The notes beneath the pieces are model-generated. The model did no database searches and had not been told where the DNA came from. It saw only the letters and a list, made by a program, of their open reading frames with translations. The position numbers and the translations under genes were made by a program. A stretch of 56,449 bases of DNA from an uncultured Alphaproteobacteria bacterium (GTDB taxonomy: Bacteria; Pseudomonadota; Alphaproteobacteria; SP197). Each line of letters begins with the position of its first letter. Position 1 is the stretch's first letter. This document shows positions 26,682-36,334 of the stretch, one piece after another. The stretch lies in NCBI GenBank assembly GCA_943787175.1, contig CALSLK010000038.1, forward strand, positions 1 through 56,449. Direction: 5' to 3'.

Positions 26682-27233
26682 CTAAACCGGGTCTTCGACC
26701 ACAAAATCGTCTTCATGGGGCACGTTTGCCGTCTTCAGAATGGTCGACATGATGATGTAGGTGCCGATCGTGAAGATCGCATCAAGCAACTGGTTGTCGT
26801 CAAATACCTCGCACATGGCAGCCCAGGTCGGCCGTGCGATCTCGGTCTGGGCGAGCATGTCATCGACGGCTTTCAGCAACAGGGCTTCCTCGGGCGCCCA
26901 ATCGGGCGCATCGCCACCCTGGCGCACGCGCACGATTTCCTCATCGCTCAGCCCGGCGTCACGGCCACGCACGACATGATGGTCCCATTCATAGGCGCAC
27001 GCGGTCTTGTGAGCGACCCGAAGGATGATCAGTTCGCGCTCACGGCCGCTGAGCGAACTCGACTTCACGATGTGATTGCGGAAGTCGACATAGTTCGCCA
27101 TCAGAACCGGATTGCGCGCCACCACGTTATGAATGCTCAAGGGTTTCTTGAGATCAGCCAGAACCTCACGAAGGGACGGATCCCAGTCCTCAGGCTTCAA
27201 AGGCGTCAGGCGCCCATCGGCGGCATCACTCAT
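26682..27233 (-). CDS. Carboxymuconolactone decarboxylase (CMD)-family protein
   Basis: A 183-residue protein of the CMD/AhpD-like family. The core is ELIILRVAHKTACAYEWDHHVVRGRDAGLSDEEI, shown here only for its key parts: a single Cys in TACAYEWDHH and His residues after it. Members are small helical proteins with peroxidase or isomerase-like roles and are often attached to catabolic operons. ATG 27233 has AAGGAG six bases upstream and begins 11 bases after the SDR stop; the longer open frame upstream is a shadow of the SDR gene. Function unknown. Confidence 0.85.
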   Translation of the reverse strand: MSDAADGRLTPLKPEDWDPSLREVLADLKKPLSIHNVVARNPVLMANYVDFRNHIVKSSSLSGRERELIILRVAHKTACAYEWDHHVVRGRDAGLSDEEIVRVRQGGDAPDWAPEEALLLKAVDDMLAQTEIARPTWAAMCEVFDDNQLLDAIFTIGTYIIMSTILKTANVPHEDDFVVEDPV

Positions 27234-27244
27234 CACATTCTCCT

Positions 27245-28054
27245 TCAGTTGCATTTGGCAGTGATCCCGCCATCGACCAGAATCTGTGCGCCGGTGACAT
27301 AACCGGCCTCGTCGCTCGCCAGAAACAGGGCGGCACGCGCGACATCCCAGGCATCGCCCATGCGCCCCATGGGCACAAGGGCGTTGCGTTCGTCCAGGAA
27401 TACGCCTGCCGGTCACCGCCGCCGTACTGGCGCATCAGGCGCGCCTCGACCAGCGGCGTGTGCATCAGCCCGGCGATCACCGTGTTCGCCCGGATGTTTT
27501 GTGGTGCGCATACTTCACCGCGATCTGTTCGGTGAACTTGTGCAGCCCCGCCTTGGCTGCGGTATAGGCGATGTTGTCGCGCCCGAAGTAGCGCACACCC
27601 GCCAGCGACGAGACGTTGACGATGGCGCCCGCACCCTGCTCGACCATCACCGGCAGCACGTGCTTGCAGGTCAGGAAGACGCTGGTGAGGTTAAGCGCAA
27701 TCTGGGCGTCCCAGACCGCTTCATCCATGGCCACGGGGTCACCCGGCGCGGAACCCCCGACATTGTTGTGGAGAACGTCGATCCGACCGAACCGTTCCCG
27801 GCAGGTCATCCACCATCGCCTTCACCGACCCGCTATCGGTCACATCGGCCGTCGACGATCAGCGCACTCACCGCCCTCGCCTTCGATCAGACGCGCGGGT
27901 TTCCTCGGCCGCTTCGGCATGGATGTCGGCGGCCAGAACGCGCGCGCCTTCGCGCGCAAACAGAACTGCCGCCGCCTTGCCGTTGCCCCAGCCAGGGCCC
28001 GACGGAGCCGGCACCCGTCACCAGTGCGACCTTGCCTTCCAGGCGTCCTGCCAT
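27245..28054 (-). pseudogene. Short-chain dehydrogenase/reductase, multiply frameshifted
   Basis: Read across frames this is a complete SDR of about 265 residues. It starts at ATG 28054 (MAGRLEGKVALVTGAGSVG, the TGxxxGxG cofactor site). It then shows IDVLHNNVGGSAPGD (NNVG motif), IVNVSSLAG (catalytic Ser) and IAYTAAKAGLHKFTEQIA (YxxxK), and ends ASDEAGYVTGAQILVDGGIT with TGA at 27245-27247. At least five single-base indels interrupt it, near 27415, 27485, 27800-27830, 27900 and 27985. Since every motif survives, sequencing error is likely and the gene may be functional in the organism. It would be the first gene of the SDR-CMD-TAXI-TRAP-dgcNA transcript. Confidence 0.78.
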
Positions 28055-28168
28055 GATAGCCTCCCTCTGCAATGTGCGGCGAACCTTGGCACGGCCTGCC
28101 CAAGCGCTGTCACGGAACCTTGCGTCAGCCCGGCACGCGCGCACAATGGTTCCCGGCGCGCATCAACC

Positions 28169-29069
28169 ATGCTGGACACCGGCATGCTCACGATCCCGGA
28201 CCTGATCGACCTCGACCGCTATCCGCTCGACCGGCCCGGCAGTGCCGCCTTTGCCGCGCTGGTTGCGCAATGCCAGGCCATGCACCGGGAACAGGACTGC
28301 GCAAATCTCACCGGCTTCATCCGCCCGGACGCCCTGACCGATCCCTCGCCGTTGACGAGGCCAAGAGCCTTGCTCAGGACACGGCTATCAGAAGTCCCAG
28401 CTGCGCACCGCCATGTTCGATCAGGGCGATCCCGACAAGCCCGAAGACCACCCTGCCCAGCGCATGTTCCGCGAAGGCTCGCTGCAACTGGCCGAGCGAC
28501 CAGATCGGCGATACGCTGATCCGCACCATTTATGAATGGCAGCCCCTGACCGACTTCCTCGCCGCCGTGGAGGACAAGGACCGAGCTCCATCCCATGGCC
28601 GATGAGTTTCAGGCGCTCAACATCATCCAGCAAAGCCACGGCGACAGCCTGCCCTCGCACTTCGACGTCAACCACTTCACCATCACCCTGCTCCTGCAGG
28701 CCAGCGAAGGCTGGCGGCGACTTTGTCTTTGTGCCCGACATGCGCGACGGGCCCGAGGTCGACTTTGAATCCATGCAGAAGATCTTCGATGGCGACGAGA
28801 GCCAGCTCCGCCGGCCCTCTCGGAATGCCGGCACGCTGACCCTCTTTCGCGGCCGCAACGCCTTTCACGCCGTGACGCCGGTCGCGGGCAAGACGCCCCG
28901 GATCACCGCCATCCTGACCTATGACGAGCAGCCCCGATTGCGTCTCCAGCGCGCGCGGCAACACCTTCGTCTACGGCCCCCGGGTCGAAGCGATCTACCG
29001 CAAGCGGGCAATCAGGCCCAACAAAGCCTTTGAAAAAGAAGCCGGGGCGCGATACCCCGGCACCCATGA
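28169..29069 (+). pseudogene. 2OG-Fe(II) oxygenase-like protein, multiply frameshifted
   Basis: A gene of roughly 300 codons is split over three frames by at least five indels. The start is ATG 28169 or 28184 (MLTIPDLIDLDRYPLDRPGS). Later parts read TIYEWQPLTDFLAAVEDK, then SHFDVNHFTITLLLQ (HxD iron ligands), GGDFVFVPDMRDG, FRGRNAFHAVTPV (distal His) and PRITAILTYDEQP (candidate 2OG-binding Arg). The 3' end is uncertain and probably overlaps the next ATG at 29066. It is likely an iron/2-oxoglutarate oxygenase acting on a small molecule, perhaps in the pathway of the following decarboxylase and aminotransferase. The 114 bases before it contain the divergent promoter region with the SDR gene. 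Confidence 0.65.
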
Positions 29070-30499
29070 CACATCGATCCCGCCCTGCTCGACCTCGAGC
29101 CTGAAGACATGCGCAAGTTGGGTTACCGGATGGTCGACATGGTCGTCGATCAATTGGGCCAACATGTCCGACAAGCCTGCCGCCGTGGATATGGAGGTCG
29201 CTGACATCCGCCCGCGCCTGCGTGAACCCCTGCCGCAGAGAAGGCGGAAGCTGGGAAACCGCGCTGGAGAAGGCGCGCGTGGACGTCTTTGAATCCATGG
29301 GCCAGATCGCCCATCCACGCTTTCTGGCCTTTGTCCCCGGCCCCTCCAATCCGGTGGCCGCCCTCGCCGACATCATGACCTCGGGCTACAACACCGCAGC
29401 CAGCCTGTGGCGCGAGACGCCGGGCCCGGCTGAGCTGGAACTGACCACCCTGGAATGGGTAAAGGAGATGATCGGCCTGCAGAACCATGCCGATGGCGCC
29501 TTCACCAGTGGCGGATCGGTCGCCAACATGGTCGGGCTTGCAGTCGGTCGCGATGCCAAGCTTGGCAACGACATGACCGGTGCCGTGATCTACTGCACCG
29601 ACCAGACCCACAGCTGCGTTGCACGCGGACTGCGCATTCTTGGCTTTGCCCCGGAACAACTGCACCCCATCCCCGTCGATGACGAACACAGCATGGACCT
29701 CGTTGCGTTAAGCGCTGCCATCCATGCAGACAAGGCTGCTGGTCTCAAGCCTTTCTGCATTGTTGCCAATGCCGGTACGACCAACACCGGCTCGGTCGAT
29801 GACCTCAACGCCATTGCCGATCTCGCCGGTGAACACGACCTTTGGGTCCATGTTGACGGTGCCTATGGCGGTGCCGGCGCGCTCGCAGAAGAAGGAAAGC
29901 GCCTTCTGGCCGGTATGGAGCGGGCTGATTCCGTCGTCATCGACCCTCACAAATGGCTCTTCCAGCCCTACGAAGCCGGAATCTGTTTCGTGCGCGAGCC
30001 TGGTCTGATGGGCCATGCCTTTGCCAGCAACCCGGAATATCTCCAGGACGTGGCAGAGGGCGAGGACGAAGTTAACTTTTCAGAACGTGGCATTCAGCTT
30101 TCCCGCGGCCTGCGCGCCTTCAAGCTATGGTTGTCGCTCAAGGTCTTTGGCGCCAAGGCGTTTCACGCTGCGGTCGAACGCGGCGTGAAGATTGCGCGCG
30201 ATGCTGAAGCCATGCTGCGCGCAAACGGTCGCTTCGAGATTGTCACTCCCGCCAAGCTGGCCGTCGTCACGTTCCGACTGACCCGCGATGGCCTGGACGA
30301 GAACGCAACTGATCGCCTGCAGCGCGCCGTGGTTGATGAACTGCTGGATGATGGCTTTGCCTTCGTTACCTCGACCGAACTCAACGGGCGCACCTGCCTG
30401 CGCTTCTGCACGATCAACCCCCGCATCACCGACGCCGATCTTGCCGGCACGATCGAGCGGATCGTGCGCTTTGGTGATGCCGCGGAAATCAATTCCTGA
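29066..30499 (+). CDS. Group II PLP-dependent decarboxylase (aromatic-L-amino-acid decarboxylase family), 5' end frameshifted
   Basis: From about 29250 to 30499 a continuous frame encodes the core of a group II decarboxylase. It has substrate/PLP residues in FTSGGSVANMVGL, the PLP aspartate in VHVDGAYGGAG and the Schiff-base lysine in VIDPHKWLFQPYEAG. The N-terminal ~60 residues are recovered only by joining frames: LEPEDMRKLGYRMVDMVVDQ is typical of the family and follows an ATG at 29066, with shifts near 29075, 29160 and 29240. Relatives decarboxylate tryptophan, tyrosine, DOPA, glutamate or diaminobutyrate. It is followed 45 bases later by a class V aminotransferase-fold gene in the same direction. 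Substrate not determinable. Confidence 0.85.
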
Positions 30500-30544
30500 T
30501 GCCGCTTTGCGGCTCAACAGCAAACCACCTTTAAGGAGCGACCC

Positions 30545-31786
30545 TTGGCCGACAAAGCACTCGATCTCGATTTTGTCCGTGCGTTTTACCCAGCCCTGAA
30601 TGACGGCTGGGCGTTCATGGAAAATGCCGGTGGCAGCCTTGTGCCACACACAGTGATCGACCGAGTCAGGGACTACATGACTGAATGCCAGGTCCAGCCC
30701 GGCGACAACTCCCCCATAGCCCGTGAAGCACAGGCGCGCATGAAGAAGGGCCACGAAACCGTTGCGGCCATGCTCAATGCCGAGCCCGAAGAAATCGTGA
30801 TCGGCCCATCGACCACGCGCAACGTGATCACGCTGGCTGCGGCTCTGCGTGACTCGTTCCAGCCCGGCGAAGAAGTGATCGTCACCAACCTGGATCACGA
30901 AGCCAACAACGGCCATTGGCGCCGCCTTGAGGAATTCGGGATCACGGTGCGCGAATGGCAGGTCAATCCCCAGACGGCAGAACTCGAGCTCGAAACGCTG
31001 GCAGGGTTGCTTTCGGACAAGACGCGCCTGGTCTGCTTTTCGCACTGCTCGAACATCACCGGCGGACCCAACCCGGTGAAGGAGATCGCAAAGATGGTGC
31101 ATGACGCAGGCGGCATGGTCTGTGTCGATGGTGTGGCCTATGCGCCCCATGGCAGTGTTGATGTCAAAGATCTCGACGTCGATTTCTATCTCTTCAGCCT
31201 CTACAAGACCTATGGTCCGCATCTGGGCGTGATGTACGGCAAGAAGGAGCATCTGCTTAAAGCAAAGGGCCAGTACTTCTTTTTCCACGGCGAAGACAAC
31301 CTGCCCATGAAGATGAACCCGGGCGCGCCCAACCACGAGCTGACTGCGGGCACGGTTGGTGTGGGCGAATACTTCGAAGCGCTCGCAGCGCATCATCTGG
31401 AAGAACCGGCCAACGACATGCACGGGCGCATGCGCCAGATGTTCGATATCATGGCGCATCATGAAGAAAACCTTTCGGCCCGGTTCCTGGACTTTGCCGC
31501 CAACCATCCCAAAATCCGCCTGATCGGACGCAGCGAAGCCAATCATGACCGGCGTGCGCCGACCTTCAGCTTCACCATCGAAGGCGTGAAGTCCCAGGAT
31601 GTCCCGCCCATGCTGGAAAAACACGGCATTGCCGCCAATGCCGGTGATTTCTACGCTCCGCGTGTTCTCAAGGCTCTTGGCATCGACCCCGATGATGGCG
31701 CAGTCCGCTGCTCTTTCGTGCACTACAACACCCTTGATGAGGTTGACCATCTGATTTCCGCACTCAAGGAGATTGCCGACGCGTGA
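30545..31786 (+). CDS. Class V aminotransferase-fold PLP enzyme (cysteine desulfurase-like)
   Basis: A 413-residue PLP enzyme of the class V/NifS-like fold. It has FMENAGGSLVPHTV at the N-terminus, VTNLDHEANNGHWRRL, VCVDGVAYAPHGSVDV (PLP aspartate) and the lysine in FSLYKTYGPHLGVMYG. The mobile active-site cysteine loop of true cysteine desulfurases is not evident, so a role as an aminotransferase, lyase or racemase of an amino acid is more likely. The start is TTG 30545, chosen because AAGGAG lies at 30533-30538. It sits between the decarboxylase and the amino-acid importer on the same strand. Confidence 0.85.
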   Translation: MADKALDLDFVRAFYPALNDGWAFMENAGGSLVPHTVIDRVRDYMTECQVQPGDNSPIAREAQARMKKGHETVAAMLNAEPEEIVIGPSTTRNVITLAAALRDSFQPGEEVIVTNLDHEANNGHWRRLEEFGITVREWQVNPQTAELELETLAGLLSDKTRLVCFSHCSNITGGPNPVKEIAKMVHDAGGMVCVDGVAYAPHGSVDVKDLDVDFYLFSLYKTYGPHLGVMYGKKEHLLKAKGQYFFFHGEDNLPMKMNPGAPNHELTAGTVGVGEYFEALAAHHLEEPANDMHGRMRQMFDIMAHHEENLSARFLDFAANHPKIRLIGRSEANHDRRAPTFSFTIEGVKSQDVPPMLEKHGIAANAGDFYAPRVLKALGIDPDDGAVRCSFVHYNTLDEVDHLISALKEIADA

Positions 31787-31876
31787 TCTCGCAAAGGTTG
31801 CCAAACCGGGTCAGACGCGATTAGTTGGAGCTAACGCAAGATCGTCATCAAGACGGTGCGCGGGGAGAGACATGGT

Positions 31877-32698
31877 ATGGCCCAGGCCAATCTGGCTGCC
31901 GACAGGCAGCCGGCGCTTGTAGCGACGGATGTGCACAAATCCTTTGGGTCCCTTGAGGTTCTCAAGGGCGTTTCACTAACCGCGCATGAAGGTGATGTCA
32001 TCGCCATGCTGGGCGCCAGTGGGTCAGGCAAGAGCACGTTCCTGCGTTGCATCAACCTTCTGGAAACGCCCAATTCCGGCGACGTTTATGTCGGTGGCGA
32101 ACTGATTCGCATGAAGAAGAACCGGCGCGGCGAATCCGTTCCCGAAGACAGCAAACAGGTTGATCGCATTCGCTCACGCCTGGGCATGGTCTTTCAGCAG
32201 TTCAATCTGTGGTCGCACATGACGGTTCTCCAGAACGTCATCGAAGCGCCAATTCATGTGCAGCGGCGCTCAAAGGACGAGGTCATGGATACGGCACGAG
32301 AAGTGCTCGAGAAGGTCGGCCTTGGCGATCGTCTGTCGGATTATCCCGCACACCTTTCCGGCGGCCAGCAGCAGCGTGCAGCCATTGCCCGCGCGCTCGC
32401 CATGGAGCCTGACGTCCTGCTGTTTGACGAGCCGACTTCGGCACTTGATCCCGAACTGGTCGGCGAAGTCTTGCGCGTTATGCGTCAGTTGGCCGAAGAA
32501 GGCCGCACCATGATTGTCGTCACCCACGAAATGGGCTTCGCGCGGGACGTCTCAAACAAGGTTATCTACCTGCACGAAGGCAGGATTGAAGCAGAGGGTT
32601 CACCGAACGAGATGTTCGGCGACACGACATCGGAACGGTTCCGGCAGTTCCTGGCGGGCGCCCATACGCCCGACGAGCCGGACGTTTCGATCACTTGA
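31877..32698 (+). CDS. Polar amino-acid ABC transporter ATP-binding protein (HisP/GlnQ/EhuA type)
   Basis: A 273-residue ATPase with Walker A GASGSGKST, Q-loop MVFQQFNLWSHMT, signature LSGGQQQR, Walker B LLFDEPTSALDPEL and switch His VVTHEMGF. Start ATG 31877 is preceded by GGGAGAG; an in-frame upstream start gives no homologous residues. It leads a four-gene importer (ATPase, binding protein, two permeases). The insertion MKKNRRGESVPEDSKQVDRI after the first beta-lobe is typical of the HisP subgroup. Confidence 0.92.
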   Translation: MAQANLAADRQPALVATDVHKSFGSLEVLKGVSLTAHEGDVIAMLGASGSGKSTFLRCINLLETPNSGDVYVGGELIRMKKNRRGESVPEDSKQVDRIRSRLGMVFQQFNLWSHMTVLQNVIEAPIHVQRRSKDEVMDTAREVLEKVGLGDRLSDYPAHLSGGQQQRAAIARALAMEPDVLLFDEPTSALDPELVGEVLRVMRQLAEEGRTMIVVTHEMGFARDVSNKVIYLHEGRIEAEGSPNEMFGDTTSERFRQFLAGAHTPDEPDVSIT

Positions 32699-32742
32699 GG
32701 GCGCGAGGTCGCGCCGAGTAAACCACCAAAGGAGTAATGATC

Positions 32743-33537
32743 ATGAAGAAGATTCTAAGTGCCGTAGCGGCAGTTGCCGCAATCGGCCTGTCCACACAGG
32801 CATTTGCCGATGACCATGCCGTCCTGATCGGCACGGAGGGCGCTTATCCTCCGTTCAACTCGATCGATGCTGACGGCAATCTGGTCGGCTTCGACATCGA
32901 CATCGCCAATGCACTTTGCGATGCCGCCGGTTACGAATGCGAGTTCGTTGTCCAGGATTGGGATGGCATCATTCCCGGCCTGCTGGCCAAGAAGTACGAC
33001 GCCATTATCGCGTCCATGTCGATCACGGCAGAACGCGCCGAGATCGTCGATTTCACCGGCAAGTACTACAGCACGCCAGCCAAGTTCATCACGTCCAATG
33101 ACATGATGATGGACATTCCCGGTGACTACGCCGGTGCGAACGAGGTCCTGGCAGGCAAGAAGGTCGGCGTGCAGCGCGCGACGATCCACGAAAACTTCAT
33201 CCGCGATAATTTCCCCGATCTGGAAATTGTCGTTTACGCCACGCAGGACGAAGCCAATCTGGATCTGGCCAATGGCCGCGTCGATCTGGTGATGGCCGAT
33301 TCCGTCGCGCTGGATGAAGGCTTCCTGCAGACCGCCGATGGCGAAGGTTTCGGTTTTGTCGGCCCCGATTACGATGATCCCCAGTGGCATGGTGACGGCG
33401 CCGGTATCGCCATTCGCAAGGGCGAGGAAGATCTGGTTGCAGGCTTCAATGCAGCCATCGCCCAGATTCTTGCCGACGGCACCTATCAGGCGATCAATGA
33501 CAAGTACTTCGACTTCAACGTCTACGGCTCCGAGTAA
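32743..33537 (+). CDS. Amino-acid ABC transporter substrate-binding protein (SBP family 3)
   Basis: A 264-residue periplasmic protein with signal peptide MKKILSAVAAVAAIGLSTQA (cleavage near AFA/DD). A family 3 binding-protein body follows: IGTEGAYPPFNSIDADGNLV, FDIDIANALC, IASMSITAERAEIVDFTGKYY and VGVQRATIHENF. The ligand is expected to be a polar or charged amino acid, or a derivative such as ectoine or an opine. ATG 32743 is preferred to ATG 32737 because of the spacing from AAAGGAG at 32728-32734. Confidence 0.92.
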   Translation: MKKILSAVAAVAAIGLSTQAFADDHAVLIGTEGAYPPFNSIDADGNLVGFDIDIANALCDAAGYECEFVVQDWDGIIPGLLAKKYDAIIASMSITAERAEIVDFTGKYYSTPAKFITSNDMMMDIPGDYAGANEVLAGKKVGVQRATIHENFIRDNFPDLEIVVYATQDEANLDLANGRVDLVMADSVALDEGFLQTADGEGFGFVGPDYDDPQWHGDGAGIAIRKGEEDLVAGFNAAIAQILADGTYQAINDKYFDFNVYGSE

Positions 33538-33550
33538 GCTCTAGTCGTCG

Positions 33551-33588
33551 CGGGGCGCGGTTCAAAAGGACCGCGTCCCGTCTTCTTT
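33551..33588 (+). terminator. Hairpin with T-rich tail between binding protein and permease
   Basis: The stem CGGGGCGCGGTTC / GACCGCGTCCCG (about 11 pairs with one G-T) is followed by TCTTCTTT. Placed 13 bases after the binding-protein stop, it probably acts as a partial terminator and mRNA stabiliser, so the binding protein is made in excess over the permeases. Confidence 0.7.
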
Positions 33589-33610
33589 CCGCGTTCAGGG
33601 GCTTGCGTTC

Positions 33611-34300
33611 GTGTTTGATCTCAAAGGTTATGGCTGGATGCTCTGGGAAGGGTTGTCGATCACGATCATGGTCGGCTTTTTGTCCCTTCTGCTCGCCATG
33701 GCCATGGGATTGATTGGTGCGTGGGGGAAACTCTCGCGCAACAAGGCAGCCAATCTGACCGCAACGACTTACACGACCGTCATTCGCGGCATTCCCGAAC
33801 TCCTGCTTCTTTTAATCATTTTCTACGGCACGCCCACGCTCATTCAGAACACCGCAGAGCGCATGGGTTTTGACATTCGGCTCGACTTCAACCCGTTCAT
33901 CGCTGGCATTCTGACGCTGGGATTTATCTACGGCGCCTTTGCCACCGAAGTATTCCGCGGCGCTTTTCTCGCCATCCCAAAGGGCCAGGGCGAAGCCGCC
34001 TATGCCATGGGCATGTCACGCATGCTGGCATTCCGCCGCATCCTGCTACCCCAGATGTGGCGTTTTGCCCTGCCCGGTCTGGGCAATGTCTGGATGGTCC
34101 TGATCAAGGCAACTGCTCTGGTCTCGGTCATCGGCCTGGAAGAACTGATGCGCAAGTCCTACATCGCCATGGGCGCCATCAAGCTTCCCTTCACGCTCTT
34201 TTTTGCAGCAGCGATGATGTATCTGGCCATCACGGCAGTCTCCATGCTGGGCCAACGTTATATCGAGCGCTGGGCCAACCGCGGCATCAGGAGGGCCTGA
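33611..34300 (+). CDS. Polar amino-acid ABC transporter permease (HisQ/EhuC type)
   Basis: A 229-residue inner-membrane permease starting with GTG 33611. It has the TTVIRGIPELLLLLIIFYG segment conserved in the HisMQ family, the GAFLAIPKGQGEAAYAMGMS coupling loop and about five membrane helices. It is followed after four bases by its partner permease. Confidence 0.9.
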   Translation: MFDLKGYGWMLWEGLSITIMVGFLSLLLAMAMGLIGAWGKLSRNKAANLTATTYTTVIRGIPELLLLLIIFYGTPTLIQNTAERMGFDIRLDFNPFIAGILTLGFIYGAFATEVFRGAFLAIPKGQGEAAYAMGMSRMLAFRRILLPQMWRFALPGLGNVWMVLIKATALVSVIGLEELMRKSYIAMGAIKLPFTLFFAAAMMYLAITAVSMLGQRYIERWANRGIRRA

Positions 34301-34304
34301 GTCG

Positions 34305-35030
34305 ATGGATTGGCAAATCATCGTCGACAGCATCCCCGCCCTTCTCGAAGGCATGGGCCTGACTGTCCAGCTCACACTGATCTCTCTTGTTGCGGGCTTC
34401 TTCCTGGCCATCCCGCTGGGCGTCATGCGCCTTTCCAGTAATGTGCTGCTTTCAAGCCCGGTGCTTGGCTACGTCTTCTTCTTCCGCGGCACGCCGCTGC
34501 TGGTGCAGATCTTCCTGATCTATTACGGCAGTGGCCAGTTCCGGCCGGTGCTGCAGGAATGGGGTTTGTGGGAATTCTTCCGCGAAGCCTACTTCTGCGC
34601 CCTGCTCACCCTGATCCTGAACACCGCCGCTTACACCACCGAGATCTTCCGGGGTGGCATCCAGGCTGTGCCCCATGGCGAGGTTGAAGCGGCGCGGGCG
34701 TGCGGCATGTCCGGCTTTACGCTCTATCGCCGGATCATCCTGCCCAAAGCCCTGCGTCTGGCACTGCCTGCCTATTCGAACGAGGTAGTCTTTCTGTTCC
34801 AGTCGACGTCGCTGGTTTCGATCATCACGCTGATGGATCTGACCGGCGTTGCCCGCGTCATTGTTGCGCGCACCTTCGACGTCTACGAGATCTACATCAC
34901 CGCTGGTCTGATGTACCTGGTCGTGACCTACGGCATCCTGTGGGTCTTCCGCACGGTCGAGTTCCGGCTGTCGGGCCATCTGCGTGATCGCGCGCTTGAT
35001 CCTGTTGAGGCTTTGAAACTCCATCCCTGA
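34305..35030 (+). CDS. Polar amino-acid ABC transporter permease (HisM/EhuD type)
   Basis: A 241-residue permease with VFFFRGTPLLVQIFLIYYG, the coupling loop GGIQAVPHGEVEAARACGMS and SLVSIITLMDLTGVAR near the end, all standard for HisM-type subunits. It ends four bases before the convergent MHS transporter gene, which closes this plus-strand operon. No clear terminator separates them. Confidence 0.92.
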   Translation: MDWQIIVDSIPALLEGMGLTVQLTLISLVAGFFLAIPLGVMRLSSNVLLSSPVLGYVFFFRGTPLLVQIFLIYYGSGQFRPVLQEWGLWEFFREAYFCALLTLILNTAAYTTEIFRGGIQAVPHGEVEAARACGMSGFTLYRRIILPKALRLALPAYSNEVVFLFQSTSLVSIITLMDLTGVARVIVARTFDVYEIYITAGLMYLVVTYGILWVFRTVEFRLSGHLRDRALDPVEALKLHP

Positions 35031-35034
35031 ATGT

Positions 35035-36318
35035 TCAGGGTTTGAGCGGTTGCCCCTTGGTTTCCTTTGCAAACAGGATGGCGATCAGCGAAAGCACCGC
35101 CAGTCCCATCACGTAATAGGCAGGTATGAAGTCGTCGGACGTGCGTGAAACAAGATAGGTCGCGACAATCGGCGCCGTGCCGCCAAATAGCGCCAGAGTC
35201 ACGTTGTAGGAGATGGAAAAGGCACTGATGCGTACCGAGCGCGAAAGCAATTCAACCTGCATGGCCGGATTGACGCCGTAGATCCAGCCGATGATGACGC
35301 CAAAGCCCAACTGCCCCAACAGCACCAGGTTGAGATCCGAATGGTTCATGACCCAGAACAACGGATAGCTGAAGAAGAGCAGGCTCAGCACACCGATCAG
35401 GGCAACCGGCTTGCGACCCCAGCGGTCGGTCAGCCAGCCCGAGAGCGGTATCACCAGACACATGACAACCAGGCATCCCGTGTTGATGTCCATGGCGGCC
35501 TGCGACGAGACATGCATGTGCTGGTGCAGGTACGTCGCGGCATAAACGAACATCAGATAGAACGTGACGTTGACCGAAAGCGCCAGGCCCATCACCTGCA
35601 GCATACCGCGCCATTCGACACGGAACGCAGCAATGAACGGTATGCCCTTGGCAACGATGGCATCGTCATCAACCGGCGGCTCCTCGACTTGGCGACGCAG
35701 CCAGAACGCACCCACGGCAATGAAGATTCCGGCCAGGAATGGCAGGCGCCACCCCCAGGACTGCATCGCCTCTTCGTCCAGTACGTTGGTGAGAAGGGCT
35801 GCAACGCCGGCCCCCAGAACAAAGCCCAGGATAGCGCCCATGCCGACCCAGCTTGTCAGATAGCCGCGCCGTGCCGGGGGAGAATGTTCAGCAACGAAGG
35901 TGATCGACCCGGAATACTCGCCACCGACGCTCAACCCCTGCAAGATGCGCATGCTGATCAACAGGATCGGCGCGGCAATGCCGATCTCGGCATGACCCGG
36001 CAACACGCCGATCACAAAGGTCGCCGTACCCATCATCAACACGGAGACCATGAGGACAGACTTTCGACCTATGCGGTCACCGATATGCCCGAAAATCACC
36101 CCACCAAGCGGTCGCGAGATGAAGCCTGCGGCAAACGCACCGTACGCAGCGATCAGGGAAGTGGTGGGATCATCAGACGGGAAGAACTGCGTTCCCAGTA
36201 TGGCTGCGAGGTAGCCGTAGACTGCAAAGTCGTACCACTCCATCACGTTGCCGGAGATGCCGGCGGTGATGGTTCGCCGCAGGGTTTGCGGGCGGGCCTC
36301 TCTCATCGTGTTCCTCAA
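35035..36318 (-). CDS. MFS transporter, metabolite:H+ symporter (MHS) family
   Basis: A 427-residue twelve-helix permease. The MHS hallmarks are the N-terminal GNVMEWYDFAVYGYLA, the loop 2-3 motif GHIGDRIGRKSVLM and the loop 8-9 motif GWLTDRWGRKPVALIG. The family includes the proline/betaine carrier ProP, shikimate and dicarboxylate carriers. It lies at the 3' end of a minus-strand set with an SDR and two M14 deacylases (16-base gap to the SDR stop), so it probably carries the compound those enzymes handle. Confidence 0.92.
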   Translation of the reverse strand: MRNTMREARPQTLRRTITAGISGNVMEWYDFAVYGYLAAILGTQFFPSDDPTTSLIAAYGAFAAGFISRPLGGVIFGHIGDRIGRKSVLMVSVLMMGTATFVIGVLPGHAEIGIAAPILLISMRILQGLSVGGEYSGSITFVAEHSPPARRGYLTSWVGMGAILGFVLGAGVAALLTNVLDEEAMQSWGWRLPFLAGIFIAVGAFWLRRQVEEPPVDDDAIVAKGIPFIAAFRVEWRGMLQVMGLALSVNVTFYLMFVYAATYLHQHMHVSSQAAMDINTGCLVVMCLVIPLSGWLTDRWGRKPVALIGVLSLLFFSYPLFWVMNHSDLNLVLLGQLGFGVIIGWIYGVNPAMQVELLSRSVRISAFSISYNVTLALFGGTAPIVATYLVSRTSDDFIPAYYVMGLAVLSLIAILFAKETKGQPLKP

Positions 36319-36334
36319 GCGCTTGTCTCAGTGT

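Noticed and set aside
30545..31786. Naming the class V PLP enzyme as SufS or IscS
   Set aside because: No suf or isc genes are nearby and the active-site cysteine loop is not evident.
30125..31804. 559-codon minus-strand open frame opposite the decarboxylase and class V enzyme genes
   Set aside because: It spans two genes with clear PLP motifs on the plus strand; codon bias of high-GC genes commonly leaves the antisense frame open. No domain is recognisable in it.
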